Shown: one piece after another, positions 1 through 8,920 of the stretch
Position numbering within the stretch: the stretch's first letter is position 1
How the letters are laid out: the number at the start of each line of letters is the position of its first letter
Assembly: GCA_947496185.1 (NCBI GenBank)
Contig: CANMCD010000001.1
Location: 186,001 to 250,000 of the forward strand
Length of the DNA: 64,000 nucleotides
Source of the DNA: an uncultured Tenacibaculum sp.
Lineage (GTDB): Bacteria > Bacteroidota > Bacteroidia > Flavobacteriales > Flavobacteriaceae
Direction: 5' to 3'
Translations under genes and position numbers: made by a program
Notes under the pieces: model-generated
The model's database searches: none
Told to the model about the DNA's origin: nothing
What the model saw: the letters and a program-made list of their open reading frames with translations, nothing else

Positions 1-35
1 AATATTGAGTGCTGATCTTTTAATAAATGAAATCA

Positions 36-1340
36 TCAGGATTTTACCATTTTTAACATCGAACTATAAAGTCTTCCCCAACCTCGCCAACGTTGGTATT
101 CACTTAAACTTTCATTATGAAATAGTGTAATAAAAACACCGTTGACTTTTTTGACTTGATTTTTTAAATCCCTTATTTTTCCTAAGGCCTGTTTTGGCGT
201 CAATTTCATATAGTCGTTTAGGGTCGTGTCCATTAGTGCAAAAGGGAAAATTTTAAGTGGCGTTTGAATTTCAAAATTAATATCATAGAAATAAAAGGGA
301 GTGCAGGTACTTGCTCTAAACCCAGCATGACTAGCGTATCCCATAGAATAATCTTCTTCAATTTCAAGATCAATAAGTTTTTGATAGGTATTGGGTATTG
401 AAAATCTTAAGTAGTGTTGTCTTGATCTTTTGATAGGGAGATTGGTGATTGCTTCTAAGCGCTCTTTTTCCTTTTTTAACAAAGAAGCATTGTTCATTGT
501 ATAATAGGAAGGGTGTAATGCAACTCTAGCGTAGTCAACCATGTCTTTGATGAGAAGCCTAAACTTACTGTTAGCTGAAGAAACATTGGTGTCATAACTG
601 GTATAATCACCAATTAAGAAGAAGAAAAGAGTTCGTGTGTTGTGTGTTTTTTTTAGATCAATGATATGTTGAAAAGTATTAAAAGGATCTTTTTTTAGAT
701 TAAAAATAACGGCAAAACGGTCCCAGACATTAAAGATGTTGAGATAATAGATATCTTTTAAAAAACCTCCTATAGTTCTCATAAAGCTTTTGTGTTTATA
801 AGCAAAAGCATTATCTACATCAATGGTTGAAACATATTCGTAGGTTCTTTCTGTGTAATTGTAATTAGGAAAACGTTTTTTTAATTCCTCTAAAAAATTA
901 TAACTCCAAATATCAATTACGGGTTTCTCTAAAAAACCATTTTTAAAAGCAAGGCTGATATAGGCTTCAAATCGTCCGTGTTGATCTTTAATATGTGGTA
1001 GGTACTCTTCGTATCGTGTTATAAGAAAGAAGCTGGCGGCAAAAATATCAAATGGAACGTCCGATCTGCCCTGAAAAGGAAAGAAACACGGTGTTCCATT
1101 CCAATCTTTAATGGTGATATCGACATCTTTTATTCCTTGTTGAAAAAGTAATTCGTGGCTTTTAATAAAAAACTCTTTACCTAATGCGACTTTAGTGTAT
1201 GAAAACTTAGGGCCATTATGCGCTACGAATTCTTCTACTTTTGTAGTAAAATTAATAGGTATCTGTAAAATACGTGTAAGTACATGTTTGAATATATACC
1301 GTATTCTGGGTGTGATCTTATGTGTATAAATTAAAAGCAT
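36..1340 (-). CDS. Polysaccharide deacetylase-like protein
   Basis: 434 aa with no signal peptide. The first half (about residues 30-160) looks like the DUF7033-type domain found in front of NodB-like deacetylase domains in Bacteroidota (motif FDIFAASFFLITRYEEY). The NodB-like half opens near residue 171 with STIDVDNAF, where the Asp pair would sit at the metal site; a VALHPSYY stretch near residue 275 may supply the metal-binding His. Such proteins are presumed to de-N-acetylate a cell-surface glycan, but the substrate is unknown. It lies 47 bp downstream of radC on the same strand, so cotranscription is plausible. Family call is from motif recognition only. Confidence 0.7.
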   Translation of the reverse strand: MLLIYTHKITPRIRYIFKHVLTRILQIPINFTTKVEEFVAHNGPKFSYTKVALGKEFFIKSHELLFQQGIKDVDITIKDWNGTPCFFPFQGRSDVPFDIFAASFFLITRYEEYLPHIKDQHGRFEAYISLAFKNGFLEKPVIDIWSYNFLEELKKRFPNYNYTERTYEYVSTIDVDNAFAYKHKSFMRTIGGFLKDIYYLNIFNVWDRFAVIFNLKKDPFNTFQHIIDLKKTHNTRTLFFFLIGDYTSYDTNVSSANSKFRLLIKDMVDYARVALHPSYYTMNNASLLKKEKERLEAITNLPIKRSRQHYLRFSIPNTYQKLIDLEIEEDYSMGYASHAGFRASTCTPFYFYDINFEIQTPLKIFPFALMDTTLNDYMKLTPKQALGKIRDLKNQVKKVNGVFITLFHNESLSEYQRWRGWGRLYSSMLKMVKS

Positions 1341-1387
1341 TCGACTAGTAGATGCATGTTTTGTATTACCAATTTAATTATAAAAGG

Positions 1388-2077
1388 TTAAAGTATGCCT
1401 TCATCGGCAAAGCTAAAATACGTTTTTCCACTAATAATAACATGATCTAACAGTTTTAAATCTAAGGTAGAAGCTGCTAGTTTAATTTTATTGGTAAGTT
1501 CAATGTCTGCTTTACTGGGTTTGAGTTTACCAGAAGGATGGTTATGGCAAAGTATTAATCCTACTGAAGAAAGCTCGATAGCTTTTTTAACCACCAAACG
1601 AATATCAACAAGGGTAGCGGTGATCCCTCCTTTGCTTAGTTGATATTTTAAGATGAGTTTGTTGGCATTGTTTAGGTATAATACCCAAAACTCCTCATGA
1701 GGAAGATATCCGATAGCGTTTATCATTAGTTCACTTGCTTTTTTTGAACTCGTAATTTCATCAAGTTTAGCGGGTTTTTCAAACAGTTTTCTTTTACCAA
1801 ACTCAAGAGCGGTAATTATTTTTATGGCTTTAACTTTACCAATACCTTTAAATTTGGTTAAATCGCAGATGGGAAGTTTGGATAGTTTGGTTAAATTATT
1901 GTCGACAGAAATGAGTAGTCTTTTAGCGAGACTCACAGCACTTTCATTACTGTTTCCTGAACCGATTAATATGGCTATTAATTCGGCATTAGTCAGTGTT
2001 TCTTTTCCTCTAAACTCTAATTTTTCTCGAGGCCTGTCTTCTTCAGCCCAAGCTTTGATACCTGATTTCTTTTTCAT
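1388..2077 (-). CDS. radC: RadC/JAB-domain DNA repair protein
   Basis: 229 aa, the usual length of RadC. An N-terminal helix-hairpin-helix region (about residues 20-95, with KFKGIGKVKAIKI) is followed by the JAB/MPN metalloprotease-like domain carrying the HNHPSG signature and a downstream Asp (SKADIELT). RadC proteins were once tied to recombinational repair; the biochemical role is still unsettled, and the JAB domain suggests a zinc hydrolase. It is transcribed divergently from trkA across about 300 bp and probably leads a two-gene operon with the deacetylase-like gene. Confidence 0.93.
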   Translation of the reverse strand: MKKKSGIKAWAEEDRPREKLEFRGKETLTNAELIAILIGSGNSNESAVSLAKRLLISVDNNLTKLSKLPICDLTKFKGIGKVKAIKIITALEFGKRKLFEKPAKLDEITSSKKASELMINAIGYLPHEEFWVLYLNNANKLILKYQLSKGGITATLVDIRLVVKKAIELSSVGLILCHNHPSGKLKPSKADIELTNKIKLAASTLDLKLLDHVIISGKTYFSFADEGIL

Positions 2078-2318
2078 TTAACAATTTTTATCCCTATAAA
2101 GATAGCATATTTTCTATATAATGGATGGGATATTAAATGTTTGTGTAGATAATCTATGAAGATTTTATTTCGTTGTATTCATTGTAATGAAATTGACTGT
2201 TTTCTGGTAATAAGAAGTATGTGTGTGAAAATAAATGATGTTTATGTAATGTTTTGTGTTTTTGTTCTTATTTGTTTTTTGAAGTGATAATCTGTTTAGG
2301 TAAATGCATCATATATTT

Positions 2319-2350
2319 TTTGCACAACCAAAACAAGCACAGTATCTTTG
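2319..2350 (+). promoter_or_regulatory. Bacteroidota-type promoter of trkAH
   Basis: TTTG at 2319-2322, a 20-nt spacer, then TATCTTTG at 2343-2350. This matches the known Bacteroidota housekeeping promoter (-33 TTTG, -7 TAnnTTTG). Transcription would begin a few bases after 2350 and leave a leader of about 20 nt before the trkA ATG at 2376. It rules out the in-frame ATG at 2304, which lies upstream of the promoter. Confidence 0.7.
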
Positions 2351-2375
2351 TGACTTATCTTTTTTAGTTTTATAT

Positions 2376-3722
2376 ATGAAGATTATTATAGCCGGGGCTG
2401 GAGACGTGGGTTTTCATTTGGCTAAGTTGTTATCTTATGAATCACAAGATACGTACGTTATAGATTTTGATGGAGATAAACTCAATTACATTAATAATTA
2501 TTTGGATGTAATAACCAAAAAGGGCGACGCTACATCAATCGAGCTTTTAAAAGAAATAGGAATAAGTTCTGCGGATCTATTGTTGGCAGTAACAGAAAGT
2601 CAAAATACAAACTTTACCATTTCAGTTATAGGGAAAGCACTTGGTGTTAAAAAGACCATTGCTAGGATTAATAATCCTGAATTTTTAAAAAATGATGTGA
2701 TTGACTTTCAAAAATATGGAGTAGACTTCATGATTTCTCCAGAAGAGTTAGCAGCTGAAGAAATTAAAATGTTGCTTAATCAATCTTCATTTAATGATAC
2801 GGTAGCTTTTGAAAACGGGCTTTTTAATATCATGGGAACTACGTTAGGATATAAGTCTCCGATACTAGACCTCACTGTAAAAGAAGCCAAAGATAAGTTT
2901 TGCCTTGTAGACTTTATTACAATTGCGATAAAACGTGAAGGCGTTAGTCAAACAATCATTCCTAGAGGAGATACTACCTATAAATTAAATGATCAGGTTT
3001 ATTTTTCAGTGCCAAGTTATAGTATTGATAAACTGTATCCGATCATCGGTAAAGAGCATGTGGACATTAAAAATGTGATGATTCTTGGTGGAAGTAGTAT
3101 TGGTAAAAAAACAGCAAGAAACCTTTGTAATGATAACTTTAAAGTAAAACTGGTCGAGCGCAAAAAAGAAAAGGCGTTAGAGCTTGCTGAAGATTTAACT
3201 AATACTTTAGTAATCTTTGGAGATGGAAGAGATCTTGAATTATTAGAAGAAGAGAACATACGAGAAATGGATGCGTTTGTAGCTGTTACTGGTGACTCTG
3301 AGACTAATATAATGTCATGTTTAGTAGCCAAGTCTAAAGGAGTGAAAAAGACCATTGCATTGGTTGAAAACATGGACTATATCAACATATCACAAACAAT
3401 TGGAATTGACACCTTAATTAATAAAAAATTAATTGCAGCAAGTAATATTTTTAGACATATTCGAAAAGGAGAAATATTGGCCTTGGCGAATTTGCATAAT
3501 ATTGATGCAGAAGTTTTTGAGTTTGAGGTACAACCCAATGCAAGAGTAACCAAAAAAGTAATCAAAGAGTTACGTTTCCCTAGAGAAGCAATAATAGGTG
3601 GTGTTATTAGAGATGGTAAAGCAATGATGTCTTTTGGAGATTTTCAATTAAGAAGTGGTGATAAGGCAATAGTCTTTTGTTTACCAGAAGCCATATCAAT
3701 AGTAGAAGATTTATTTAACTAA
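2376..3722 (+). CDS. trkA: Trk potassium uptake regulatory subunit TrkA
   Basis: 448 aa cytoplasmic NAD(H)-binding regulator of the Trk K+ channel/transporter. The protein starts directly with the first Rossmann motif (IIIAGAGDVG, residues 2-11) and contains two RCK_N plus RCK_C pairs; the second nucleotide-binding motif (MILGGSSIGKKTA) is near residue 235. An in-frame ATG at 2304 would add 24 residues that match nothing in the family and lie upstream of the promoter at 2319-2350, so 2376 is preferred. The stop codon overlaps the trkH start by one base (TAATG), which implies translational coupling. Confidence 0.95.
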   Translation: MKIIIAGAGDVGFHLAKLLSYESQDTYVIDFDGDKLNYINNYLDVITKKGDATSIELLKEIGISSADLLLAVTESQNTNFTISVIGKALGVKKTIARINNPEFLKNDVIDFQKYGVDFMISPEELAAEEIKMLLNQSSFNDTVAFENGLFNIMGTTLGYKSPILDLTVKEAKDKFCLVDFITIAIKREGVSQTIIPRGDTTYKLNDQVYFSVPSYSIDKLYPIIGKEHVDIKNVMILGGSSIGKKTARNLCNDNFKVKLVERKKEKALELAEDLTNTLVIFGDGRDLELLEEENIREMDAFVAVTGDSETNIMSCLVAKSKGVKKTIALVENMDYINISQTIGIDTLINKKLIAASNIFRHIRKGEILALANLHNIDAEVFEFEVQPNARVTKKVIKELRFPREAIIGGVIRDGKAMMSFGDFQLRSGDKAIVFCLPEAISIVEDLFN

Positions 3723-5221
3723 TGGAAAATCTTAATTTTAAACTCATTGGTCGATTTTTAGGCCTTACCGCTATTTTGAACGGATTGTTTATGTGGTTAA
3801 CAATTCCTGTTAGTTTGTTTTTTAAAGAAGATACCTTTATGGGGGTATTAAATGCAGGAGCAATTACTATTACGAGCGGAGTATTACTGTTTTTTTTTAA
3901 TAAACCTACGATAAAAAAGCTTCAAAAAAAAGAAGGCTATTTAATTGTTACCCTTGGTTGGTTGATGTTAACGGTGACTGGGATGTTACCTTATTTATTA
4001 ACAGGAACCATTTCAAATATATCCGATGCTTTTTTTGAAACCATATCAGGATATTCAACAACAGGTTCTTCTATTTTGACTGATATTGAAGCAATGCCTA
4101 AAGGAGTATTGTTTTGGAGAAGTGCTACACATTGGATAGGCGGAATGGGAATCATTGTATTAACGATTGCTATTTTACCTTTATTAGGTATAGGAGGGAT
4201 GCAGTTGTTTATGGCGGAAGCACCAGGACCTTCTGCAGATAAATTACATCCTAGAATTACCCAAACAGCTAAATTATTATGGCTGATATACGTTTTGTTG
4301 ACTTTTGCAGAGTTTGTACTGCTTAAAATAGCAGGGATGACATGGTTTGACGCGATTAACCATGCTATGGCGACCATTAGTACAGGGGGATTTTCAACTA
4401 AAAATGCTAGTATTGCTTTTTGGAATAATCAACCTATCATACAGTATATTATACTTTTCTTTATGTTCATTGCAGGTACAAATTTTGTAATGACTTATTT
4501 TGCACTAAAAGGAGAAGTTCAAAAAATTATAAAAAACGAAGAGTTTCGTTACTATTTACTAAGTGTAATTGGTATTTCCACGATAGTTTTTATTATGATT
4601 ATTTGTTTTCAAAACCCCGAGTTGAAAACAACAGTTGATCATCCTATGGTGTATGGTAAAATTGAGAGTTCGATCCGTCATTCTTTATTTTCTGTGGTTT
4701 CTGTCATGACCACTACAGGGTTTGTTTCAGCAGATTTTACGATGTGGAGTTATTTGGTTACGGCTATTTTTTTCGCATTATTTTTTTTAGGAGGATCGGC
4801 AGGTTCAACTTCTGGAGGAGTTAAAATTGTGCGACATATTATTATGTTGAAAAATAGTTTTTTAGAGTTTAAAAAGTCACTTCACCCGAATGCTATTATA
4901 CCCGTTAGGTATGATGGTAAGCCTGTAAGTCAAGCCATTGTTTTTAATATACTGTCCTTTTTTGTTCTTTATATGTTGATATTTATTGTAGGGGCGGTAG
5001 TATTGGCATTTTTAGGTTTAGATTTGAAATCGGCCTTAGGTGCATGCGCTTCTTCTTTGGGGAATATTGGTCCAGCGATCGGAAGTGTAAGTCCTGTCGA
5101 CAATTTTGCGCATTTATCTTCTGGAGCAAAATGGTTTTGTTCTTTTTTAATGTTAATTGGTCGTTTGGAGTTGTTTACTGTTTTAATATTGTTAACTCCT
5201 TTTTTCTGGAGGAAAAACTAA
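3722..5221 (+). CDS. trkH: Trk potassium uptake transmembrane subunit TrkH
   Basis: 499 aa polytopic membrane protein forming the K+ pathway regulated by TrkA. All four re-entrant pore loops with the filter glycine are visible: STTGSS (about residue 114), STGGFS (about 220), TTTGFV (about 331) and SLGNIGP (about 446). Hydrophobic segments fill the rest, as expected for two transmembrane helices per repeat. Its ATG shares one base with the trkA stop, so both subunits are made from one mRNA. No clear hairpin terminator follows it. Confidence 0.95.
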   Translation: MENLNFKLIGRFLGLTAILNGLFMWLTIPVSLFFKEDTFMGVLNAGAITITSGVLLFFFNKPTIKKLQKKEGYLIVTLGWLMLTVTGMLPYLLTGTISNISDAFFETISGYSTTGSSILTDIEAMPKGVLFWRSATHWIGGMGIIVLTIAILPLLGIGGMQLFMAEAPGPSADKLHPRITQTAKLLWLIYVLLTFAEFVLLKIAGMTWFDAINHAMATISTGGFSTKNASIAFWNNQPIIQYIILFFMFIAGTNFVMTYFALKGEVQKIIKNEEFRYYLLSVIGISTIVFIMIICFQNPELKTTVDHPMVYGKIESSIRHSLFSVVSVMTTTGFVSADFTMWSYLVTAIFFALFFLGGSAGSTSGGVKIVRHIIMLKNSFLEFKKSLHPNAIIPVRYDGKPVSQAIVFNILSFFVLYMLIFIVGAVVLAFLGLDLKSALGACASSLGNIGPAIGSVSPVDNFAHLSSGAKWFCSFLMLIGRLELFTVLILLTPFFWRKN

Positions 5222-5558
5222 ATGCGTAGATTATTAAGAATGTTTTTGAAGACTGTTACATTACTTTAATTAACCGATATAGATAGTCTGTATTTAATTT
5301 AGGATAAGTTAGGTAGGAAGACCGTAAAATAGTGATATGAATATGGGTATTGTCCTATTTTTAATGTAAACTGTTTATCTATAGTTTATTGGGTAAAATG
5401 TCAGTTTATCGATAAAATAGCTTCATTTATCTACATTCATATATCGTTTAAACCAAAAACAACCTTTATAGCTTAGTGTCTTAAGTATCTTTATTATAGT
5501 GTTTTACAAGTTGAAAGTTTAACACATTTAATTTTTCTAACCTTAAACTCACAAAGTT
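5222..5558. other. Intergenic region with a TTTATC palindrome
   Basis: 337 bp without a convincing gene. It contains a perfect 12-bp palindrome TTTATCGATAAA at 5405-5416, and two further TTTATCTA copies near 5371 and 5429 on the same strand. These could be operator-like sites for the small gene that follows, but no promoter consensus is clear. Nothing else was recognised. Confidence 0.3.
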
Positions 5559-5789
5559 ATGATTACTGATTTTACACTTAAAAACTTAAGCTTTGAATAT
5601 GTCGCTTATGACAAACTACTGAATGGTATCCATTATAACTACCTTCATCCGACAAAGGGAGAGTTTATAGCATTAATGCCTGATAAAGATTCAAAAATAG
5701 AGATTGATTCAGTTGATTATACAGTAAACCTAGTTTTTGATAGTCTTTCTGAATTAAAAAAATGGATTGAAGGAGATTCTTGGGTTTAA
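5559..5789 (+). CDS. Small hypothetical protein
   Basis: 76 aa, acidic, no signal peptide, no transmembrane segment and no family that I recognise. The start ATG follows a purine-poor leader, as usual in Bacteroidota. It ends convergently with the beta-helix lipoprotein, the last four bases of the two genes overlapping (5786-5789). Reality as a gene rests on an uninterrupted frame, a sensible amino acid composition and its own intergenic space; function is unknown. Confidence 0.55.
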   Translation: MITDFTLKNLSFEYVAYDKLLNGIHYNYLHPTKGEFIALMPDKDSKIEIDSVDYTVNLVFDSLSELKKWIEGDSWV

Positions 5790-7285
5790 AGAGGTACGTA
5801 TTGATAGGCTCCTAAATCGATACTGTTGTTTCTGTTTGTACCAAGAATATCTTCCGATACTGACGAAGGAATCCCTTTGTTTATAGCTTCACTATCCCTA
5901 CCAATGGTAAAGTTGTTGTTTGAGGGATCTTTAAAATCTGAAAGATTATTTAAAAAGATGTTTTGATAGTGGTTAGTATCATTAAAATCTAGCTCAACTA
6001 CATCAGGATAGGCGTTGCTAATATCGTCGAATTTAAGTAAACAATTTTTTATTTGATAGTTAAATGTACTTCCATCTACTTTATCAAGAAAAAATTCTAC
6101 ATTATTATTACCATCAACAATACTGTTTGTAAAGTTTGCAGCAATAAGATCACTTACTTCAGTAATTTTTTCTCCATTTTGATTTTCGTAGGTAATATTG
6201 TTGCTAATAATTACTGCAGGAAGTTCACGGAAACTATTATTCCAGAAGTTTCCTATAGTGATATGTGTAAAATTATAGCTTCCACCATAAATACATGCTA
6301 AGGAAGATAATCCACTATTACCTATGACTAAATTTTCAGCGTTGATGGAAGTATTTCTTCCTAAAACCCCATATGCTGAGTTATTGTATACTTCCGTATT
6401 TTTTATGGATAGAGTAGGGCTGGTATTACTTCCTATACTATCGGCAATAATACCAACGGTAGCATTTTTAATCAATGTATGATTGAATATGTTGTCTTTA
6501 CTTCCCGCTCGTAACCATAAGGTACCCCATTGTCCCGAAACATTTTCAAAACTATGTTCAAGCCTATCGCCTTCTAAAATAATTTTCTCTTCTTTAGTAC
6601 CGTTAGCTTTGATACTTCCTTTTTTATCGACGATGATTCCTGAGTTTTTGTGGAAATGAATTTCAGTACCCGCTTCAATTGTAAGGGTTTTGTCTGAAGG
6701 AACGGCAGCATAACCATAAATAACGTATGGTTTTTCTTTGGTGAAAGTTAATTCACTATCGGTTAGATAACGTCCTTGAATACCCAGGTCTACACCATCT
6801 AATACAAGTGTTTCGATACCCATTTCATTCTTAGCAGGAAATATAAAATGAGCGTCTTTTACCAAGGTAACCAACTCAACTTCTTGTTGGTTCGTTCCAT
6901 TATTAAATAAAATTTTATCTGTATAAAGAGGATCAGTAACTGTATTGAAATTGATGGTAGTTTCAATAAAAATATACAAGCTATCTTTCGCAAGTAAATT
7001 AATATCCGTAAACGTTTTACCAGGAGCTCCATCAACATTCAAACGATAATTTGAAGCACTACCGTTATTGAGTTTAATTTCTGGAATTGTAATATTTTGA
7101 TTACTTCTGTTGTATACTTTTAAGTGATAGGTAGCGGAACCCACATTGCTGAAAATTGTATCTAAAAAAACAGTGTCTTTTGAGAATTCTAACGAGCCAT
7201 AATTAGTGGTAAGATCGAAGTCTTTTCTACAAGATTGACCGATGGTTAAAAGTAAAACAATAATTATTGCAAAAGAAGTTCTCAT
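5786..7285 (-). CDS. Parallel beta-helix-like lipoprotein
   Basis: 499 aa. The N-terminus is a lipoprotein signal peptide ending in a lipobox-like IGQSC (Cys at residue 19), so it is probably anchored in the outer membrane. Residues 25-145 look like an immunoglobulin-like beta-sandwich; from about residue 190 there are repeated short hydrophobic/Asn-rich strands (INAENLVIGNSG, ITIGNFWNN) typical of right-handed parallel beta-helix proteins. The C-terminus (GTNRNNSIDLGAYQY) matches the end motif common in polymorphic-outer-membrane/beta-helix proteins. It sits 60 bp downstream of the cyclotransferase gene on the same strand. Substrate unknown. Confidence 0.65.
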   Translation of the reverse strand: MRTSFAIIIVLLLTIGQSCRKDFDLTTNYGSLEFSKDTVFLDTIFSNVGSATYHLKVYNRSNQNITIPEIKLNNGSASNYRLNVDGAPGKTFTDINLLAKDSLYIFIETTINFNTVTDPLYTDKILFNNGTNQQEVELVTLVKDAHFIFPAKNEMGIETLVLDGVDLGIQGRYLTDSELTFTKEKPYVIYGYAAVPSDKTLTIEAGTEIHFHKNSGIIVDKKGSIKANGTKEEKIILEGDRLEHSFENVSGQWGTLWLRAGSKDNIFNHTLIKNATVGIIADSIGSNTSPTLSIKNTEVYNNSAYGVLGRNTSINAENLVIGNSGLSSLACIYGGSYNFTHITIGNFWNNSFRELPAVIISNNITYENQNGEKITEVSDLIAANFTNSIVDGNNNVEFFLDKVDGSTFNYQIKNCLLKFDDISNAYPDVVELDFNDTNHYQNIFLNNLSDFKDPSNNNFTIGRDSEAINKGIPSSVSEDILGTNRNNSIDLGAYQYVPL

Positions 7286-7345
7286 TATGACATAGAATAT
7301 GTTACAGTGCTTTCATAAAATGTTAACACAAAAAAATACGGTTTA

Positions 7346-8398
7346 TTATTTAATAATTTCTATTTCGAATAATTTACCCCAGTGTTTTCCTGTGACAAAT
7401 AAACGATTATTCTTGGCATCGAAAGCAATTCCATTGAGTACATCGTCTAATGGTTCAATAGATTGGTCTTTCATTACGATGTCACGTAACCCATTTAAGT
7501 TGAGTACTCCTTCAACAGCACCACTTGTAGGGTTGATAATTACAATAGAGTTTTGTTGCCATTTATTGGCATAGATTTTACCGTTGATTAATTCGAGTTC
7601 ATTTAGTTTATCAACGGAGTATTTATTAGTATAGGTTTGTATATATCGTTTTTCTTTAAGGTTTTTGGGGTTAAGAAACCATATTTTATTTGTGCCATCA
7701 GATTTGATTAACTCTTTTTCATTGTGGGTTAATCCCCATCCTTCATTACTGTTGTTATAGGAGAATTCACCAACTTTTTCAAAAGAATCTAGTTTGTAGA
7801 TAAAACCTTTTCTTGCTTGCCAAGTTAACCAGTAAATTTTATCCTCAAAAATGGTCATCCCTTCGCCAAAATACTCATTACTTAAGTCGATTTTTTGTAC
7901 TATTTTTCCACTGTTTATTTCTACTTTTCGTAAAGTAGATTTTCCTTTTTTTCCAGTAGTTTCATATAAGTATCCATCATAATACTCCAAGCCTTGCGTG
8001 TAAGCATCTTTATCGTGTGGAAACGTGTTTATTATTTTATAAGAATAGACCACAGGAGCATTACTTGCCAAAATTTCGATTGAGTTATTGATTTTTTTAG
8101 ATTTATTGGGATAAAAAGCGATGGCGGTAATTGCATGTTTACCTACACCAAAGTCACTAGTATTAAAGGTAACTTGCTTTTCATTGGTGTTTACTCGTTT
8201 TTTGTCAACATACAAATGAACAGAATCTATTTTGTTACCTTCTAATTGTTCGAACTTGATAGCGGCCTTTTTCCCTAATGTAACTTTTTTGGTATTATCA
8301 AGTTTAAATTTATAATTAGTTTCACTACAAGATAGTAAACTGATTGCTGTTATCAAGGAAAGCGTAACATTCCTATAGTGATGGATGGTTTTGAACAT
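7346..8398 (-). CDS. Glutaminyl-peptide cyclotransferase (lipoprotein)
   Basis: 350 aa. Signal peptide with lipobox LLSC (Cys near residue 24). Residues 120-350 show the beta-propeller glutamine cyclotransferase fold of plant/bacterial type: YTQGLEYYDGYLYETTG, then FGEGMTIFEDKIYWLTWQ and GWGLTHNEKELIKSDGT, with the final NGIAFD..NRLFVTGKHW blade. The enzyme converts N-terminal Gln to pyroglutamate, here on exported peptides or proteins. An extra Ig-like domain occupies residues 30-115. It is upstream of the beta-helix lipoprotein in a likely operon. Confidence 0.88.
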   Translation of the reverse strand: MFKTIHHYRNVTLSLITAISLLSCSETNYKFKLDNTKKVTLGKKAAIKFEQLEGNKIDSVHLYVDKKRVNTNEKQVTFNTSDFGVGKHAITAIAFYPNKSKKINNSIEILASNAPVVYSYKIINTFPHDKDAYTQGLEYYDGYLYETTGKKGKSTLRKVEINSGKIVQKIDLSNEYFGEGMTIFEDKIYWLTWQARKGFIYKLDSFEKVGEFSYNNSNEGWGLTHNEKELIKSDGTNKIWFLNPKNLKEKRYIQTYTNKYSVDKLNELELINGKIYANKWQQNSIVIINPTSGAVEGVLNLNGLRDIVMKDQSIEPLDDVLNGIAFDAKNNRLFVTGKHWGKLFEIEIIK

Positions 8399-8576
8399 TT
8401 GGTTTCAGTTTAATGTATTCGTTATACAAATTAAAACATTTTATCGTATGAAAATAAAAAAAAAGGGTTAAATTTGCACCCGAAAAAAGCCATTGCAGGT
8501 TTTTTATGTTTACTGAATACGTTTAAAAATTTACCAACTTTAAACAATTCAATAATAATTTTAAAGTAATTACAAG

Positions 8577-8828
8577 ATGAAAAAAGGTATCCATCCAGAG
8601 AATTATAGATTGGTAGCATTCAAAGATATGTCTAACGGAGATGTATTTCTTAACCGTTCAACAGCAAATACTAAAGAAACTTTAGAAGTTGAAGGTGTAG
8701 AGTACCCATTAGTTAAGTTGGAAATCTCAAGAACTTCACACCCTTTCTATACAGGTAAGTCTAAGTTAGTAGATACAGCTGGACGTATTGACAAGTTTAA
8801 AAACAAATATGCAAAATTCAAAAAGTAA
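8577..8828 (+). CDS. rpmE2: 50S ribosomal protein L31, type B
   Basis: 83 aa, the normal length for type B L31. Key blocks are [16 protein letters not shown] at the N-terminus and [15 protein letters not shown] near residues 49-63, the latter diagnostic of L31. It has no cysteine at all, so it is the zinc-independent (C-minus) form. It is followed 22 bp downstream by a strong terminator and forms its own transcription unit. A TAAATTTG element at 8469-8476 would give a leader of about 95 nt. Confidence 0.96.
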   Translation: MKKGIHPENYRLVAFKDMSNGDVFLNRSTANTKETLEVEGVEYPLVKLEISRTSHPFYTGKSKLVDTAGRIDKFKNKYAKFKK

Positions 8829-8850
8829 TTTTGTATTCATAATATATCAA

Positions 8851-8879
8851 AAAGCTCTGAGAAATCAGAGCTTTTTTTG
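8851..8879 (+). terminator. Rho-independent terminator of L31
   Basis: Perfect 11-bp stem (AAAAGCTCTGA / TCAGAGCTTTT) with a GAAA tetraloop, ending in a run of T. Confidence 0.92.
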
Positions 8880-8920
8880 TGTGTAAAAACTTGTATTTTA
8901 GCACTTAAAATAATCATAGC

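Noticed and set aside
2304-2375. Upstream in-frame ATG giving trkA 24 extra residues
   Set aside because: It lies before the promoter at 2319-2350 and the extra residues do not belong to the family.
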